From NCBI GenBank assembly GCA_964535825.1, contig CAZHUC010000001.1:62001-126000 (forward strand): a DNA stretch of 64,000 bases, given 5' to 3'. The DNA is from CAZAQK01 sp964535825. Its GTDB lineage: Bacteria; Pseudomonadota; Alphaproteobacteria; Rickettsiales; SXRF01. The notes under the pieces are model-generated. The model had not been told where the DNA came from. It did no database searches and saw only the letters and a list, made by a program, of their open reading frames with translations. Made by a program: the position numbers and the translations under genes. Positions 42,829 to 51,891 of this stretch are shown here, piece by piece; the stretch's first letter is position 1, and each line of letters starts with the position of its first letter.

Positions 42829-44235
42829 ATGACAAAAAAGAAACCAACCAAGAAAGCAAATCCGATGTGGGGCGGGCAGTTTGCGCACGCACCGGCAGAA
42901 TTGCTGGCCAAAATTAACGCATCTATTGGTTTTGACAAGAAGTTATATCGTCAGGATATCGCGGGTTCGATCGCGCATGCAAAGATGCTCGCAAAACAAA
43001 ATATCATTGCCGAGAAGGATGCCAAGGCGATCGTGGCTGGGCTTGAGCTGCTTAAAAAAGAAATGATCGCGGGCAAATTCGAATTCCGTGAAGAGCTTGA
43101 AGATATTCACATGAATATTGAAGCAGCGCTCGCAAAGAAAATTGGTGCTGCGGCGGGCAGGCTGCATACGGCGCGCTCACGCAACGATCAGGTGGCGACC
43201 AGCTTCAGGCTTTATGTACGCGATGCGATGGATGCAGTAGAAGCCGCACTTGCTGATCTGCAGAAAGCATTGGTTGCGCGGGCAGAGGAGCATGCGACCA
43301 ACCTGATGCCGGGATTCACACATCTGCAAACCGCGCAGCCGGTGACGCTTGGACATCATTTGCTGGCGTATGTGGAAATGTTCGGGCGTGACCGTGAGCG
43401 TATGTTTGATGCGCGCGTGCGTATGAATGAATGCCCGCTGGGGGCAGCCGCTCTGGCTGGCACATCTTTCCCGATAGACCGTGAATTTACTGCCGCAGAG
43501 CTTGGGTTTGATGAGCCTATGGCTAATTCGCTCGATGCGGTATCTGACCGCGATTTCGCACTGGAATTCTTATCTGCATCATCCATTTGTGCGGTGCATC
43601 TTTCTCGCCTTGCGGAAGAAATGGTGAACTGGTCGAGCGCTCAGTTCGGATTCATCCGTTTCTCCGATGCGTATTCTACAGGCAGTTCCATCATGCCGCA
43701 GAAGCGCAACCCTGATGCGGCTGAGCTGGTGCGTGGCAAATCTGGCCGCATGTTCGGCAATCTCACCAGTTTGCTTGCCACCATGAAAGGTTTGCCGTTG
43801 GCCTACAACAAGGACATGCAGGAAGATAAAGAGCCAGTGTTCGACACCGCAGAGAATCTGATGGTGTGCATACAGGCGATGACCGGCATGGTGAAAGATT
43901 TCTCCATTGATGCTAAACGCATGGCCGCCGCAGCAGAGCATGGTTATGCTACAGCGACCGACCTTGCCGACTGGCTGGTGCGTGAGCTGAAAATGCCATT
44001 CCGCGATGCACACCATATCACCGCAAAGATCGTTGGGATCGCTGCGTCGCGCGGCAAAAAGCTGGAAGAGCTTTCACTGGCAGATATGCAAAAGGTTGAA
44101 AAACGCATCACCAAGGCAGCCTTCGAAGTGCTGTCGGTGAGCAGTTCGGTCAAGAGCCGCACCAGCTTCGGGGGCACAGCGCCTGCCAATGTGAAAAGAT
44201 CTGCTGGTGTTGCCAGAAAGAGGTTCGGTCTATGA
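42829..44235 (+). CDS. argH: Argininosuccinate lyase
   Basis: 468 residues from ATG 42829, which has AAAGGA seven bases upstream; an earlier in-frame ATG at 42790 would overlap tlpA. Fumarase/aspartase superfamily; last step of arginine synthesis, giving arginine and fumarate. Motifs: MWGGQFAHAP, TARSRNDQVATSFRLYVRD, PGFTHLQTAQPVTLGHH and the signature GSSIMPQKRNPD with the catalytic Ser. Downstream gene overlaps by ATGA. Confidence 0.96.
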   Translation: MTKKKPTKKANPMWGGQFAHAPAELLAKINASIGFDKKLYRQDIAGSIAHAKMLAKQNIIAEKDAKAIVAGLELLKKEMIAGKFEFREELEDIHMNIEAALAKKIGAAAGRLHTARSRNDQVATSFRLYVRDAMDAVEAALADLQKALVARAEEHATNLMPGFTHLQTAQPVTLGHHLLAYVEMFGRDRERMFDARVRMNECPLGAAALAGTSFPIDREFTAAELGFDEPMANSLDAVSDRDFALEFLSASSICAVHLSRLAEEMVNWSSAQFGFIRFSDAYSTGSSIMPQKRNPDAAELVRGKSGRMFGNLTSLLATMKGLPLAYNKDMQEDKEPVFDTAENLMVCIQAMTGMVKDFSIDAKRMAAAAEHGYATATDLADWLVRELKMPFRDAHHITAKIVGIAASRGKKLEELSLADMQKVEKRITKAAFEVLSVSSSVKSRTSFGGTAPANVKRSAGVARKRFGL

Positions 44236-44438
44236 AATATCTTGTGCATGTGATGGTATTTGCTGCGCTGGCGACAGGTGTTTCTGCCTGCGGTCATAAA
44301 GGTAAGCTCAAGACCCCATCGCAAGTAGAACTGGAAGAGCAAAAGAAAGCACGCAAAGAAGCTAAGAAAGAAGCGGAAGCTAAAAAGGCTGCAGAGAATA
44401 AAGAGCAACAGACTCCAGAAAATGGGCAAAAGGAATAA
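44232..44438 (+). CDS. Small lipoprotein, LptM (YifL)-like
   Basis: 68 residues. Lipoprotein signal with lipobox VSAC, directly followed by GHKGKLKTPSQ, close to the CGxKGPLxxP start of LptM/YifL, which assists LptD disulfide maturation in E. coli. The rest is a Lys/Glu/Ala-rich helical, probably disordered tail. Overlaps argH (ATGA) and lysA (TAATG); a small lipoprotein gene between argH and lysA is typical in proteobacteria. LptM function here is inferred. Confidence 0.8.
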   Translation: MKYLVHVMVFAALATGVSACGHKGKLKTPSQVELEEQKKARKEAKKEAEAKKAAENKEQQTPENGQKE

Positions 44439-45691
44439 TGGACCATTTCCACTATAAGCACGGTATTTATCATGCTGAGGATGTTTCGCTTGCGCGCATA
44501 GCGGAAGATGTTGGCACGCCTTTTTATTGCTACTCCACTGCCACGCTCGTGCGGCATTACAATGTATTTGCCGCGCATTTTGCCGGCATGGATACCAAGA
44601 TATGTTACGCTACCAAAGCGAACAGCAACCTTGCTGTCATCAAAACACTGGCGAAGCTGGGAGCAGGGGCGGATGTGGTTTCTGAAGGTGAGATACGTCT
44701 GGCACTGGCAGCAGGTGTGAAGCCACAGGATGTGGTGTTCTCCGGTGTTGGTAAAACGGCGATGGAAATGGCTTACGCATTGGATGCAGGCATCTTCCAG
44801 TTCAATGTGGAATCTGAGTCAGAGTTATTGTTACTCAATGAGGTTGCACTTTCTAAACACACCAAAGCGCGCATCGCCATCCGTGTGAATCCGGATGTTG
44901 ACCCAAAGACGCACGCAAAAATTTCGACTGGCCAGAAGGAAAGTAAATTTGGTGTGCCAATGAAAGATGCGCTGGCACTGTATGAGAAGGCAGCAAAATT
45001 AAAAGGCATTGATGTGCAGGGCGTGTCCATGCATATCGGCTCACAACTTACAAAAGTTGAGCCATTCGCGCAGGCATTTGCACGGCTTCGGGCATTTGTG
45101 GAAGAGCTGCGCGCAAAGAATATTCAGGTGCGCACGGTGGATGTGGGCGGTGGGCTTGGTATTCCATATGGTGATGATGAGCCGCTTTCACCCGATAATT
45201 ATGCTGAAGTTGCAAAGCGTGAAATGCATGGGCTTGGTTGTCAGTTGATATTCGAACCTGGTCGTATGCTGGTGGGTAATGCCGGTATTTTGGTAACGCG
45301 CGTGATCTATGTGAAGAAAAGTGAAACGCGTAATTTCGTGATCGTTGATGCGGGGATGAATGATCTCATTCGCCCGACGCTCTATGATGCGTATCATGCG
45401 GTCGTGCCGGTGCGCGAAAGCAAAGTAAAACCTGAACCGGTTGATCTGGTCGGGCCGGTCTGCGAGACGGGCGATATTTTTGCAGAACAGCGCAGCATGC
45501 CACTGCCTAAAGCTGACGATTTACTCGCGTTCCGCTCGGCGGGTGCATATGGTGCATCCATGGCCAGCACCTATAATGCAAGGCCGCTGGTGGCGGAGGT
45601 CATGGTGAATGGTGAGCAATATGCGGTGGTGCGCCCACGGCAGAATTATGAAGATCTGATTAAACGCGATAAATTGCCGATGTGGTTCTAG
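44438..45691 (+). CDS. lysA: Diaminopimelate decarboxylase
   Basis: 417 residues. PLP enzyme of the alanine-racemase fold (type III) that converts meso-diaminopimelate to lysine. PLP-lysine K60 in ICYATKANSN, the glycine loop DVGGGLGIPY, and the substrate/dimer motifs GPVCETGDIFAE and AGAYGASMASTYNARP. TAATG overlap with the lipoprotein gene makes argH-lipoprotein-lysA one translational unit. Confidence 0.96.
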   Translation: MDHFHYKHGIYHAEDVSLARIAEDVGTPFYCYSTATLVRHYNVFAAHFAGMDTKICYATKANSNLAVIKTLAKLGAGADVVSEGEIRLALAAGVKPQDVVFSGVGKTAMEMAYALDAGIFQFNVESESELLLLNEVALSKHTKARIAIRVNPDVDPKTHAKISTGQKESKFGVPMKDALALYEKAAKLKGIDVQGVSMHIGSQLTKVEPFAQAFARLRAFVEELRAKNIQVRTVDVGGGLGIPYGDDEPLSPDNYAEVAKREMHGLGCQLIFEPGRMLVGNAGILVTRVIYVKKSETRNFVIVDAGMNDLIRPTLYDAYHAVVPVRESKVKPEPVDLVGPVCETGDIFAEQRSMPLPKADDLLAFRSAGAYGASMASTYNARPLVAEVMVNGEQYAVVRPRQNYEDLIKRDKLPMWF

Positions 45692-45698
45692 GGGTGTT

Positions 45699-46085
45699 AT
45701 GCAAGACGAACAATCTAGCACAAACAGATTGTCTGACATAACGCTTTCCAAGGCTGATGAAAGGGCTTTGGCCATATTGCGCGCGAGCGGATATGAGTTA
45801 ATTGGCAGGAAAGCCTCTGCATCACCAACGCCTTCCGACCTATTTTTATGCAGGATACGTTCAGGCGGCGATGCTGCGCATGCATTGATTGTCAAACTCG
45901 TAGAGCAGGGTGTGATATCGCATGCTTACCACGGGTTCATGAATCAGGCTGATCCGCAGATGCGTGATGAAAATGGAAGGCATATACCAGATTCATATAT
46001 TTTTGGCATTAAGCGTCAGGATCTGGAAGCCATTGGTGTAGAATTGCCGCTACCAGCAAAACCAAAAGGCAAAAGTAAGCACTGA
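45699..46085 (+). CDS. Hypothetical protein
   Basis: 128 residues; not recognised. Soluble, no signal peptide or membrane segment. The middle (SDLFLCRIRSGGDAAHALIVKLVEQGVISHAYHG) looks alpha/beta, and the C-terminus is a Pro/Lys tail. Seven bases behind lysA with GGGGTG before the ATG, so it is probably the last gene of the argH-lysA operon. Its TGA abuts the stop of the convergent hpt with no spacer. Confidence 0.7.
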   Translation: MQDEQSSTNRLSDITLSKADERALAILRASGYELIGRKASASPTPSDLFLCRIRSGGDAAHALIVKLVEQGVISHAYHGFMNQADPQMRDENGRHIPDSYIFGIKRQDLEAIGVELPLPAKPKGKSKH

Positions 46086-46634
46086 CTATTCCGTAGGGAT
46101 CACGCCAATGAACGGTAGTTCACGGTAGAAATTGGCAAAGTCCAGGCCGTATCCCACAACAAAATAATCATCTACATCGAACCCAACAAAATCTGCCTGA
46201 ATATCTACCACACGCTTGCCGGGCTTTTCCAGAAGTGCAGCGATCTTTATAGAACGTGCTCCACGGTTTTTTATAAGATCCCTTGCGAATGCCAGTGTGC
46301 GGCCTGATTCCAGAATGTCATCAACGATGAGTACATCCTTTCCTTCCACGGATTCGGTGATATCCTTGATAAGTTCCACTTGTCCGCTGGAAGTTTTTTC
46401 TTTGCCATAACTCTGGAGGGTCATGAAATCCATTTGTGGCTGGCGGCCTTCCCAGTGCAGCGCGCGTATCAGGTCTGACGTAAAAATAAAACTGCCGCGC
46501 AGCAGGCAGATGATCATCATATCGTCGGGAAAGGCTTGTGCTATCTGCCGTGCCATGGTGCGCACGCGTGCGTTAATATCTATGGCCGGTATCAATATTT
46601 CGATATCTTTAAGGTCAACGGGAGGAATGACCAT
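46086..46634 (-). CDS. hpt: Hypoxanthine phosphoribosyltransferase
   Basis: 182 residues. Purine salvage enzyme making IMP or GMP from the base and PRPP. The PRPP motif is GKDVLIVDDILESGRTL, the pyrophosphate loop is CLLRGSFIFTSDLIR, and DFVGFDVDDYFVVGYGLDFANFYRELPFIGV forms the C-terminal purine-binding end. Full length. Its start overlaps the stop of the zinc-finger gene by one base. Confidence 0.93.
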   Translation of the reverse strand: MVIPPVDLKDIEILIPAIDINARVRTMARQIAQAFPDDMMIICLLRGSFIFTSDLIRALHWEGRQPQMDFMTLQSYGKEKTSSGQVELIKDITESVEGKDVLIVDDILESGRTLAFARDLIKNRGARSIKIAALLEKPGKRVVDIQADFVGFDVDDYFVVGYGLDFANFYRELPFIGVIPTE

Positions 46635-47275
46635 CAGGGCTTATCCCTTAGTGCAAGCTCAAGTGGGCTGCCGATCTCTACTACGAATTTACGCGCCAGT
46701 TTGAATTTCACCTCGATCTCACCGGTGGTGAAAGGTATGGATTCATAGGCTTTGACCACTTTGTTCTCATCACCAAAGTCCCAGTACTGCATCGGCGAGC
46801 CGGTGCTATCGACCAGTGATACACGCAGTATAGGAGCGGTGATCTCTTTGTCGGATGAATTGTATATCTTGCCGGATATTTCATACAGAGGAGGCAGGCC
46901 TTCCTTCTCTGTTTTGTTGAACACCACGTCGGTGAGTACCAACCCCTTACTTGGCGGGCTGCCGATAAGTGAGGGGAACATCATGATAAGCAACAAGGTG
47001 AGGGCGGTCACCGCGAAGCTGAATACGCCACCCATCAGCATGAACGATGGCTTGGGAGCTTTGGCAACCGGAAGGTTAGAGCCTTTAGGGATCGGGCGTG
47101 GCTTGACGTTTATCTCTTCCACCATGTCAGCGACCGCACTCATGGCTGGTTGGGTAACTCCTGCCACCTGCCACATATGCTTACATTTGGCGCAACGCAC
47201 CGTGCGACCTGCTGCGCCGATGGAGGTATCGGGAACAAGATAACGGGTATTACATGCGGGACACTGTAAAATCAT
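46634..47275 (-). CDS. MJ0042-type zinc-finger membrane protein (DUF3426-like)
   Basis: 213 residues. N-terminal zinc ribbon CPACNTRYLVPD ... RCAKCKHMWQV with C5, C8, C28 and C31; a membrane segment near 80-105 (SFMLMGGVFSFAVTALTLLLIMMF); and a C-terminal periplasmic beta-domain (EISGKIYNSSDKEITAPILRVSL). Proteins of this layout lie beside ftsE in many alphaproteobacteria; their role is not established. Divergent from ftsE with a 79-base intergenic region. Confidence 0.85.
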   Translation of the reverse strand: MILQCPACNTRYLVPDTSIGAAGRTVRCAKCKHMWQVAGVTQPAMSAVADMVEEINVKPRPIPKGSNLPVAKAPKPSFMLMGGVFSFAVTALTLLLIMMFPSLIGSPPSKGLVLTDVVFNKTEKEGLPPLYEISGKIYNSSDKEITAPILRVSLVDSTGSPMQYWDFGDENKVVKAYESIPFTTGEIEVKFKLARKFVVEIGSPLELALRDKP

Positions 47276-47354
47276 AAAGCGGTATCACGATGTAGTTGTA
47301 ATTATCTATGGTCTGTAGCATATCTGGTGGTGGTGTACAACAACGCAAAACAAT

Positions 47355-48005
47355 ATGATCAAACTTGAACATGTAAGCATGGAGTATATTCCCGGAGAGG
47401 AGATACTCAGCGATATATCAGTGGAGCTGAAAAAAGGCTCGTTCCATTTCCTCACAGGCAAGAGCGGCTCAGGCAAGAGTACGTTACTGTCATTGCTGTG
47501 GATGCAGCGTCGCGCAGCACATGGACGTATCTATATGTTCGGGCAGGACGTATCAGATCTCCCACGTGAGAATCTGCCGCATCTGCGCCGCAAGGTAGGC
47601 ATCGTGCTTCAGGATTATCGTTTACTGGAACATCTCACTATCGGTGAGAATGTAGGCCTGCCATTAAAAGTGATCGGTGAATCACCGAAAGATATTGAAG
47701 CTAAGGTGCGTGAGCTAATGGCGTGGATGGAGATCGCCGATTACTATGATGCGTATCCGCGCACGCTATCGGGTGGGCAGAAGCAAAGGGCGGCTATTGC
47801 TCGTGCGGTGGTCACCAATCCTGACATTTTGCTTGCCGATGAGCCGACCGGAAATCTGGATTCTGAGCTGGCTATAAAATTTATGTATTTATTTGAGCAA
47901 CTTAACAAGATGGGTACGACAATTTTATTTGCCACGCACGACCAACATCTTGTTTCATCCTTTGATTATCCTGTGCTAAGGTTAAAAAACGGTCATTTAA
48001 CATAA
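47355..48005 (+). CDS. ftsE: Cell-division ABC ATPase FtsE
   Basis: 216 residues. Walker A GKSGSGKS (35-42), signature LSGGQKQRAAIARA, Walker B ILLADEPTGNLD, and the FtsE-type start IKLEHVSMEYIPGEEILSDIS. FtsE with FtsX transmits a signal from FtsZ to periplasmic amidase activators such as EnvC/NlpD-type proteins; one such protein is encoded at 28769. The divergent zinc-finger gene is the expected neighbour. ftsX, which nearly always follows directly, is absent: the next gene is a sugar-kinase homologue. The ATPase motifs are intact. Confidence 0.88.
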   Translation: MIKLEHVSMEYIPGEEILSDISVELKKGSFHFLTGKSGSGKSTLLSLLWMQRRAAHGRIYMFGQDVSDLPRENLPHLRRKVGIVLQDYRLLEHLTIGENVGLPLKVIGESPKDIEAKVRELMAWMEIADYYDAYPRTLSGGQKQRAAIARAVVTNPDILLADEPTGNLDSELAIKFMYLFEQLNKMGTTILFATHDQHLVSSFDYPVLRLKNGHLT

Positions 48006-48020
48006 GAAACATGCATTACA

Positions 48021-49217
48021 ATGAATAAGAAAAAGCCTTTTAAGGTCTTTGCTACAGACATCCTGACCATTGACCACAGTGTAAAACTTTCAGAGAGTAA
48101 AGACTTACAGGAGCTGGCCGCACGGCTTGGTGCAAGTCCTGGCAGTAAAAAATCTTTGGATGATGCACAGTTCAACCAGTTGATCGATGCGGTTGGTGGG
48201 CTGAATGAGCGCAAGCACGCAGGCGGTTCATCGGCCAACACACTCACTACCTTATCTAAATTGATGGAAGGCGCTGCTAAGATCGATTTTCTGGGCAGCA
48301 TTGGTAGCGGTGAATATAGCCGCATGGTGCAGCAAGCGATGGATCAGGCGGGTGTGAATCTTATCCGTGCAAAAATACCGGAAGGCTTGCAGCCACAGCT
48401 TGCACACTCTTATGTGTTGCTCAGGGATGATGGCGACCGTTCAATCTTCACGCACCCAGGCAATATCCGTCAGGTGATGAAAAAAGCAAATCTGAAGCCG
48501 AACACCATAGAAAAATATGATGCGGTGATGGTGCAGGGCAAACTCTGGGAGCGGATGGATTGGGATTTCGTTGACCAGTTGCTTATCGACCGCTGGAATG
48601 CCCGGAAAGAGCTGTGGCTGACCCTGCCGGAAGTAACCAAGTTCGGCAAACATAAGGACGATGAGAAAATAGACAATAAAGATTTCTACAAATGGCTGAC
48701 CATGAGTGCCAACCTTGTGCTGGCGAATGTGAAAGAATTGGCGTGTGTTGAAGGCGTGGTGGATTCTAAAGTAAAAGAATCCGACATGACGCGTGAGCAA
48801 AAAAATGAAGCGGCACAGCGTCTGGCTGACGCCTTCGCTTATGAAGGTGAAAGATTCCCGAATAAGAATTTAATGCCTAACGCACAGCGTCAGGTCGGGT
48901 TCATTACAGATGGCGAACATGGTTCTTACGTTGTAACCAAGGATGGCTACAAATTTTATAAAACAGAGCCACTCGCTGAGCATGAAATTATGAATAAGGC
49001 TGGTACAGGCGATACGTCCTTTGCTGGGTTTATTTATGGATACCTGCATGATCTGTCATACGAGAATTGCGCAAAGATCGGCATGACATTGGCAACGGCA
49101 AAGATGCGTGAAGATGGCCCACGCCTGAAAGACCCTGCAAAAACGCTTGATGAGGTGATGCCACATTTAGGGCATATGCTTGATGCAAGTCAGGAGCCGA
49201 TATACCTCAGTAAATAA
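48021..49217 (+). CDS. PfkB-family carbohydrate/nucleoside kinase
   Basis: 398 residues. Ribokinase/adenosine-kinase fold: N-terminal KHAGGSSANTLTTLSKLMEGAAKIDFLGSIGSGEYSR for substrate binding, and C-terminal KAGTGDTSFAGFIYGYL with the catalytic Asp and anion hole. It is longer than most PfkB enzymes (~310-340), with an extra N-terminal ~40 residues and a mid insertion rich in Lys/Glu. Adenosine kinase-like is the nearest group I can name; the exact substrate is unclear. It lies in the place where ftsX is normally found. Confidence 0.8.
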   Translation: MNKKKPFKVFATDILTIDHSVKLSESKDLQELAARLGASPGSKKSLDDAQFNQLIDAVGGLNERKHAGGSSANTLTTLSKLMEGAAKIDFLGSIGSGEYSRMVQQAMDQAGVNLIRAKIPEGLQPQLAHSYVLLRDDGDRSIFTHPGNIRQVMKKANLKPNTIEKYDAVMVQGKLWERMDWDFVDQLLIDRWNARKELWLTLPEVTKFGKHKDDEKIDNKDFYKWLTMSANLVLANVKELACVEGVVDSKVKESDMTREQKNEAAQRLADAFAYEGERFPNKNLMPNAQRQVGFITDGEHGSYVVTKDGYKFYKTEPLAEHEIMNKAGTGDTSFAGFIYGYLHDLSYENCAKIGMTLATAKMREDGPRLKDPAKTLDEVMPHLGHMLDASQEPIYLSK

Positions 49218-49235
49218 TCCAAAATTTCTAATGGA

Positions 49236-49250
49236 TTATTATGGTAATAA
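49236..49250. promoter_or_regulatory. Short palindrome upstream of sdhC
   Basis: TTATTA-TGG-TAATAA is a perfect inverted repeat ~50 bases before the sdhC start, in the 81-base gap behind the kinase gene. Possible operator for the succinate dehydrogenase operon; too small to be sure. Confidence 0.3.
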
Positions 49251-49298
49251 CGCTATAAAGAACCGCATCTTAGTCTAACTCTTCATTTGTGGTTCATT

Positions 49299-49688
49299 AT
49301 GTCAGTTCATTCGCGTCCCACGTCCCCGCATTTAACCATTTATCGTTGGCAGAACAGCATGGTTCTGTCCATTGCCCACCGTATCACCGGTGTTGGGCTG
49401 TATGCCGGGCTTGTCCTGTTTGCATACTGGTTGTGGACAGCCGCCTATCATCCCACAGGTTATGCATCGCTGCATGAATGTCTCTCGTCTTTTTTAGGTA
49501 AACTGTTCCTGTTCGGTTGGACGCTGGCGTTCTACTACCACTTCGCTAATGGCATCCGCCATCTGTTCTGGGATATAGGCAAGGGTTTTGCGCTGCCAGC
49601 CATGGCTAAGTCCGGTTGGACAGTTGTGTTCTTTGCCATACTCATGACCGGTTTTACCTGGGGCTTTATTTTCGCGGGAGGTAAATAG
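49299..49688 (+). CDS. sdhC: Succinate dehydrogenase cytochrome b556 subunit
   Basis: 129 residues from ATG 49299 (a TTG at 49287 would extend it by four). Three membrane helices; RPTSPHLTIYRWQ at the N-terminus and SIAHRITGVGLYAG with the conserved His-Arg-x-Thr-Gly motif near the quinone/heme site; a second His motif is FYYHFANGIRHLFWD. Membrane anchor of complex II. First gene of the sdh cluster; sdhD starts two bases after its stop. Confidence 0.94.
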   Translation: MSVHSRPTSPHLTIYRWQNSMVLSIAHRITGVGLYAGLVLFAYWLWTAAYHPTGYASLHECLSSFLGKLFLFGWTLAFYYHFANGIRHLFWDIGKGFALPAMAKSGWTVVFFAILMTGFTWGFIFAGGK

Positions 49689-49689
49689 C

Positions 49690-50109
49690 ATGGCGACATC
49701 TTCTTCAGAGTTTCGCAGTAAAATGGCGCGTGTGAAAGGCCTTGGCTCTGCGCATCATGGCGTGTCCCACTGGTGGTGGCAGCGTCTTACAGCGGTTGCC
49801 ATGATCCCGCTTAGCATCTGGTTCGTGTATGCACTGGTAACGGTGATGCTTGCTCCGGATGTTATCAAAGTGGCGGAGTGGTTCGCATCTCCGATCAACA
49901 CCATCATGGTGGTGATCCTCATCATAGCCACATTCTTCCATGCGAAACTTGGCATGCAGGTCGTGATCGAAGATTATGTTAAACCGCCTGTTGCCAAATA
50001 TGTGCTGCTTATCGGAAATATGGCACTTTGCCTGTTCCTTGGGGTGGTCAGCATCATGGCCATTCTCAAAATGCATTTACTCGATATTATTTCCGGAGGC
50101 GTTCTCTAA
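49690..50109 (+). CDS. sdhD: Succinate dehydrogenase membrane anchor subunit
   Basis: 139 residues, three membrane helices. GSAHHGVSHWWWQRLTAVAMIPL in the first part and FFHAKLGMQVVIEDYV with the heme/quinone His region are family features. With SdhC it binds heme b and ubiquinone. The stop overlaps the sdhA start (TAATG). Confidence 0.93.
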   Translation: MATSSSEFRSKMARVKGLGSAHHGVSHWWWQRLTAVAMIPLSIWFVYALVTVMLAPDVIKVAEWFASPINTIMVVILIIATFFHAKLGMQVVIEDYVKPPVAKYVLLIGNMALCLFLGVVSIMAILKMHLLDIISGGVL

Positions 50110-51890
50110 TGACTGCGTATAAGATCATTGACCATTACCATGACGTAGTTGTTGTTGGCGCGGGCGGCGCAGGTTTGCGCGCTACCTTCGGCATGGCAGC
50201 TGCTGGCTTGAACACGGCCTGTATCTCAAAAGTATTCCCGACACGCTCGCATACGGTGGCAGCGCAAGGCGGTATCTCTGCGGCACTTGCCAATATGGGC
50301 GAGGATGACTGGCGCTGGCATTTTTATGACACTATCAAAGGGTCTGACTGGTTAGGGGATCAGGATGCTATTGAATATATGTGCAAGAACGCCGCCGATG
50401 CCATCATCGAGCTGGAGCATTACGGCGTACCGTTCTCGCGCACACCGGAAGGCAAGATATACCAGCGTCCTTTCGGCGGTATGACCACGCATTACGGTAA
50501 AGGCACAGCGCAACGCACCTGCGCAGCTGCGGATCGTACGGGTCACGCCATCCTGCACACGCTCTACACGCAGGCACTGCGTCATAAGGCACAGTTCTTC
50601 ATTGAATATTTTGCACTCGATCTGCTCATGGATGAGCAGGGCGTCTGCCGCGGTGTGATGGCATGGAACTTAGATGATGGCACGATGCACCGTTTCAACG
50701 CCCATATGGTGGTGCTCGCCACCGGCGGCTATGGCCGTGCCTATTTCTCTTGTACCTCGGCACATACCTGCACCGGTGATGGTGGCGGTATGGTGGTGCG
50801 TGCTGGGCTGCCACTGCAGGATATGGAGTTCGTGCAATTCCACCCGACCGGTATTTATGGTTCAGGCTGCCTTATCACCGAAGGTTCACGCGGTGAGGGT
50901 GGTTATCTGGTGAATTCTGAGGGTGAGCGCTTCATGGAGCGTTATGCGCCAAGTGCCAAAGACCTTGCGTCCCGCGATGTGGTGTCCCGCGCGATGACCA
51001 TCGAGATCCGCGAAGGTCGCGGTGTTGGTCCGAACAAGGATCATATCTTCCTGCATCTTGACCATCTTGATCCAGAGATATTGCACACACGCCTGCCGGG
51101 CATTTCCGAGACCGCGAAGATATTTGCCGGTGTGGATGTAACCAGGCAGCCGATCCCGGTATTGCCGACAGTGCATTATAATATGGGTGGTATCCCAACT
51201 AACTACCACGGTGAAGTGGTGACATTGCAGAATGGCAACCCAGATGCAGTCGTGCCGGGCCTCATGGCCATTGGTGAAGCCGCCTGCGTTTCCGTGCATG
51301 GTGCGAACCGTCTGGGTTCGAACTCATTACTCGATCTGGTGGTGTTCGGCCGTGCCGCGGCACACAGGGCGGCCGAAGTTATCAAACCGGGAACACCACA
51401 TGGTGTGCCGGTTTCGGCAGAATATGCGCTGGCTCGCTTTGATGCGATCCGTAATGCGAATGGTGCACTGCGTACGGCAGAGATCCGCCGCAATATGCAG
51501 CGCACGATGCAGAATCACGCAGCCGTATTCCGTGAACAGAAAGTGCTTTCCGAAGGTGCGCAGCAAATGGCGCAGGTCTGGCAGAGTTTTGATCAGCTTT
51601 CCGTTGCCGACCGCACACTGGTGTGGAACTCAGACCTCGTGGAAGCGCTAGAGCTGGATAACCTCCGTTCACAGGCACTCATTACCATCACCAGTGCGCT
51701 GAACCGCAAAGAAAGCCGCGGCGCGCATGCGCGTGAGGATTATCCGGATCGTGATGATAAGCACTGGATGAAACACACATTGGCATGGCTGGATGATAGC
51801 GGTCGCATGACCATGGATTACAGGCCGGTACATCTGAATACGCTTTCAAACGAAGTGCAGGCCGTGCCACCAAAAGCAAGGGTATATTAA
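50109..51890 (+). CDS. sdhA: Succinate dehydrogenase flavoprotein subunit
   Basis: 593 residues from ATG 50109. Dinucleotide motif VVVVGAGGAGLRA, covalent-FAD histidine motif PTRSHTVAAQGG, substrate motif EFVQFHPTGIYGSGCLITEGSRGEGG and HGANRLGSNSLLDLVVFGR. Oxidises succinate to fumarate in the TCA cycle and respiratory chain. The iron-sulfur subunit sdhB, normally next, is 1.3 kb further down with two unrelated genes between. Confidence 0.97.
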   Translation: MTAYKIIDHYHDVVVVGAGGAGLRATFGMAAAGLNTACISKVFPTRSHTVAAQGGISAALANMGEDDWRWHFYDTIKGSDWLGDQDAIEYMCKNAADAIIELEHYGVPFSRTPEGKIYQRPFGGMTTHYGKGTAQRTCAAADRTGHAILHTLYTQALRHKAQFFIEYFALDLLMDEQGVCRGVMAWNLDDGTMHRFNAHMVVLATGGYGRAYFSCTSAHTCTGDGGGMVVRAGLPLQDMEFVQFHPTGIYGSGCLITEGSRGEGGYLVNSEGERFMERYAPSAKDLASRDVVSRAMTIEIREGRGVGPNKDHIFLHLDHLDPEILHTRLPGISETAKIFAGVDVTRQPIPVLPTVHYNMGGIPTNYHGEVVTLQNGNPDAVVPGLMAIGEAACVSVHGANRLGSNSLLDLVVFGRAAAHRAAEVIKPGTPHGVPVSAEYALARFDAIRNANGALRTAEIRRNMQRTMQNHAAVFREQKVLSEGAQQMAQVWQSFDQLSVADRTLVWNSDLVEALELDNLRSQALITITSALNRKESRGAHAREDYPDRDDKHWMKHTLAWLDDSGRMTMDYRPVHLNTLSNEVQAVPPKARVY

Positions 51891-51891
51891 G

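Noticed and set aside
42790..42888. Longer starts for argH (42790) and the TlpA-like gene (42888)
   Set aside because: They would make the two divergent genes overlap by ~100 bases; ATG 42829 has a good ribosome-binding site and ATG 42816 gives a normal export signal.
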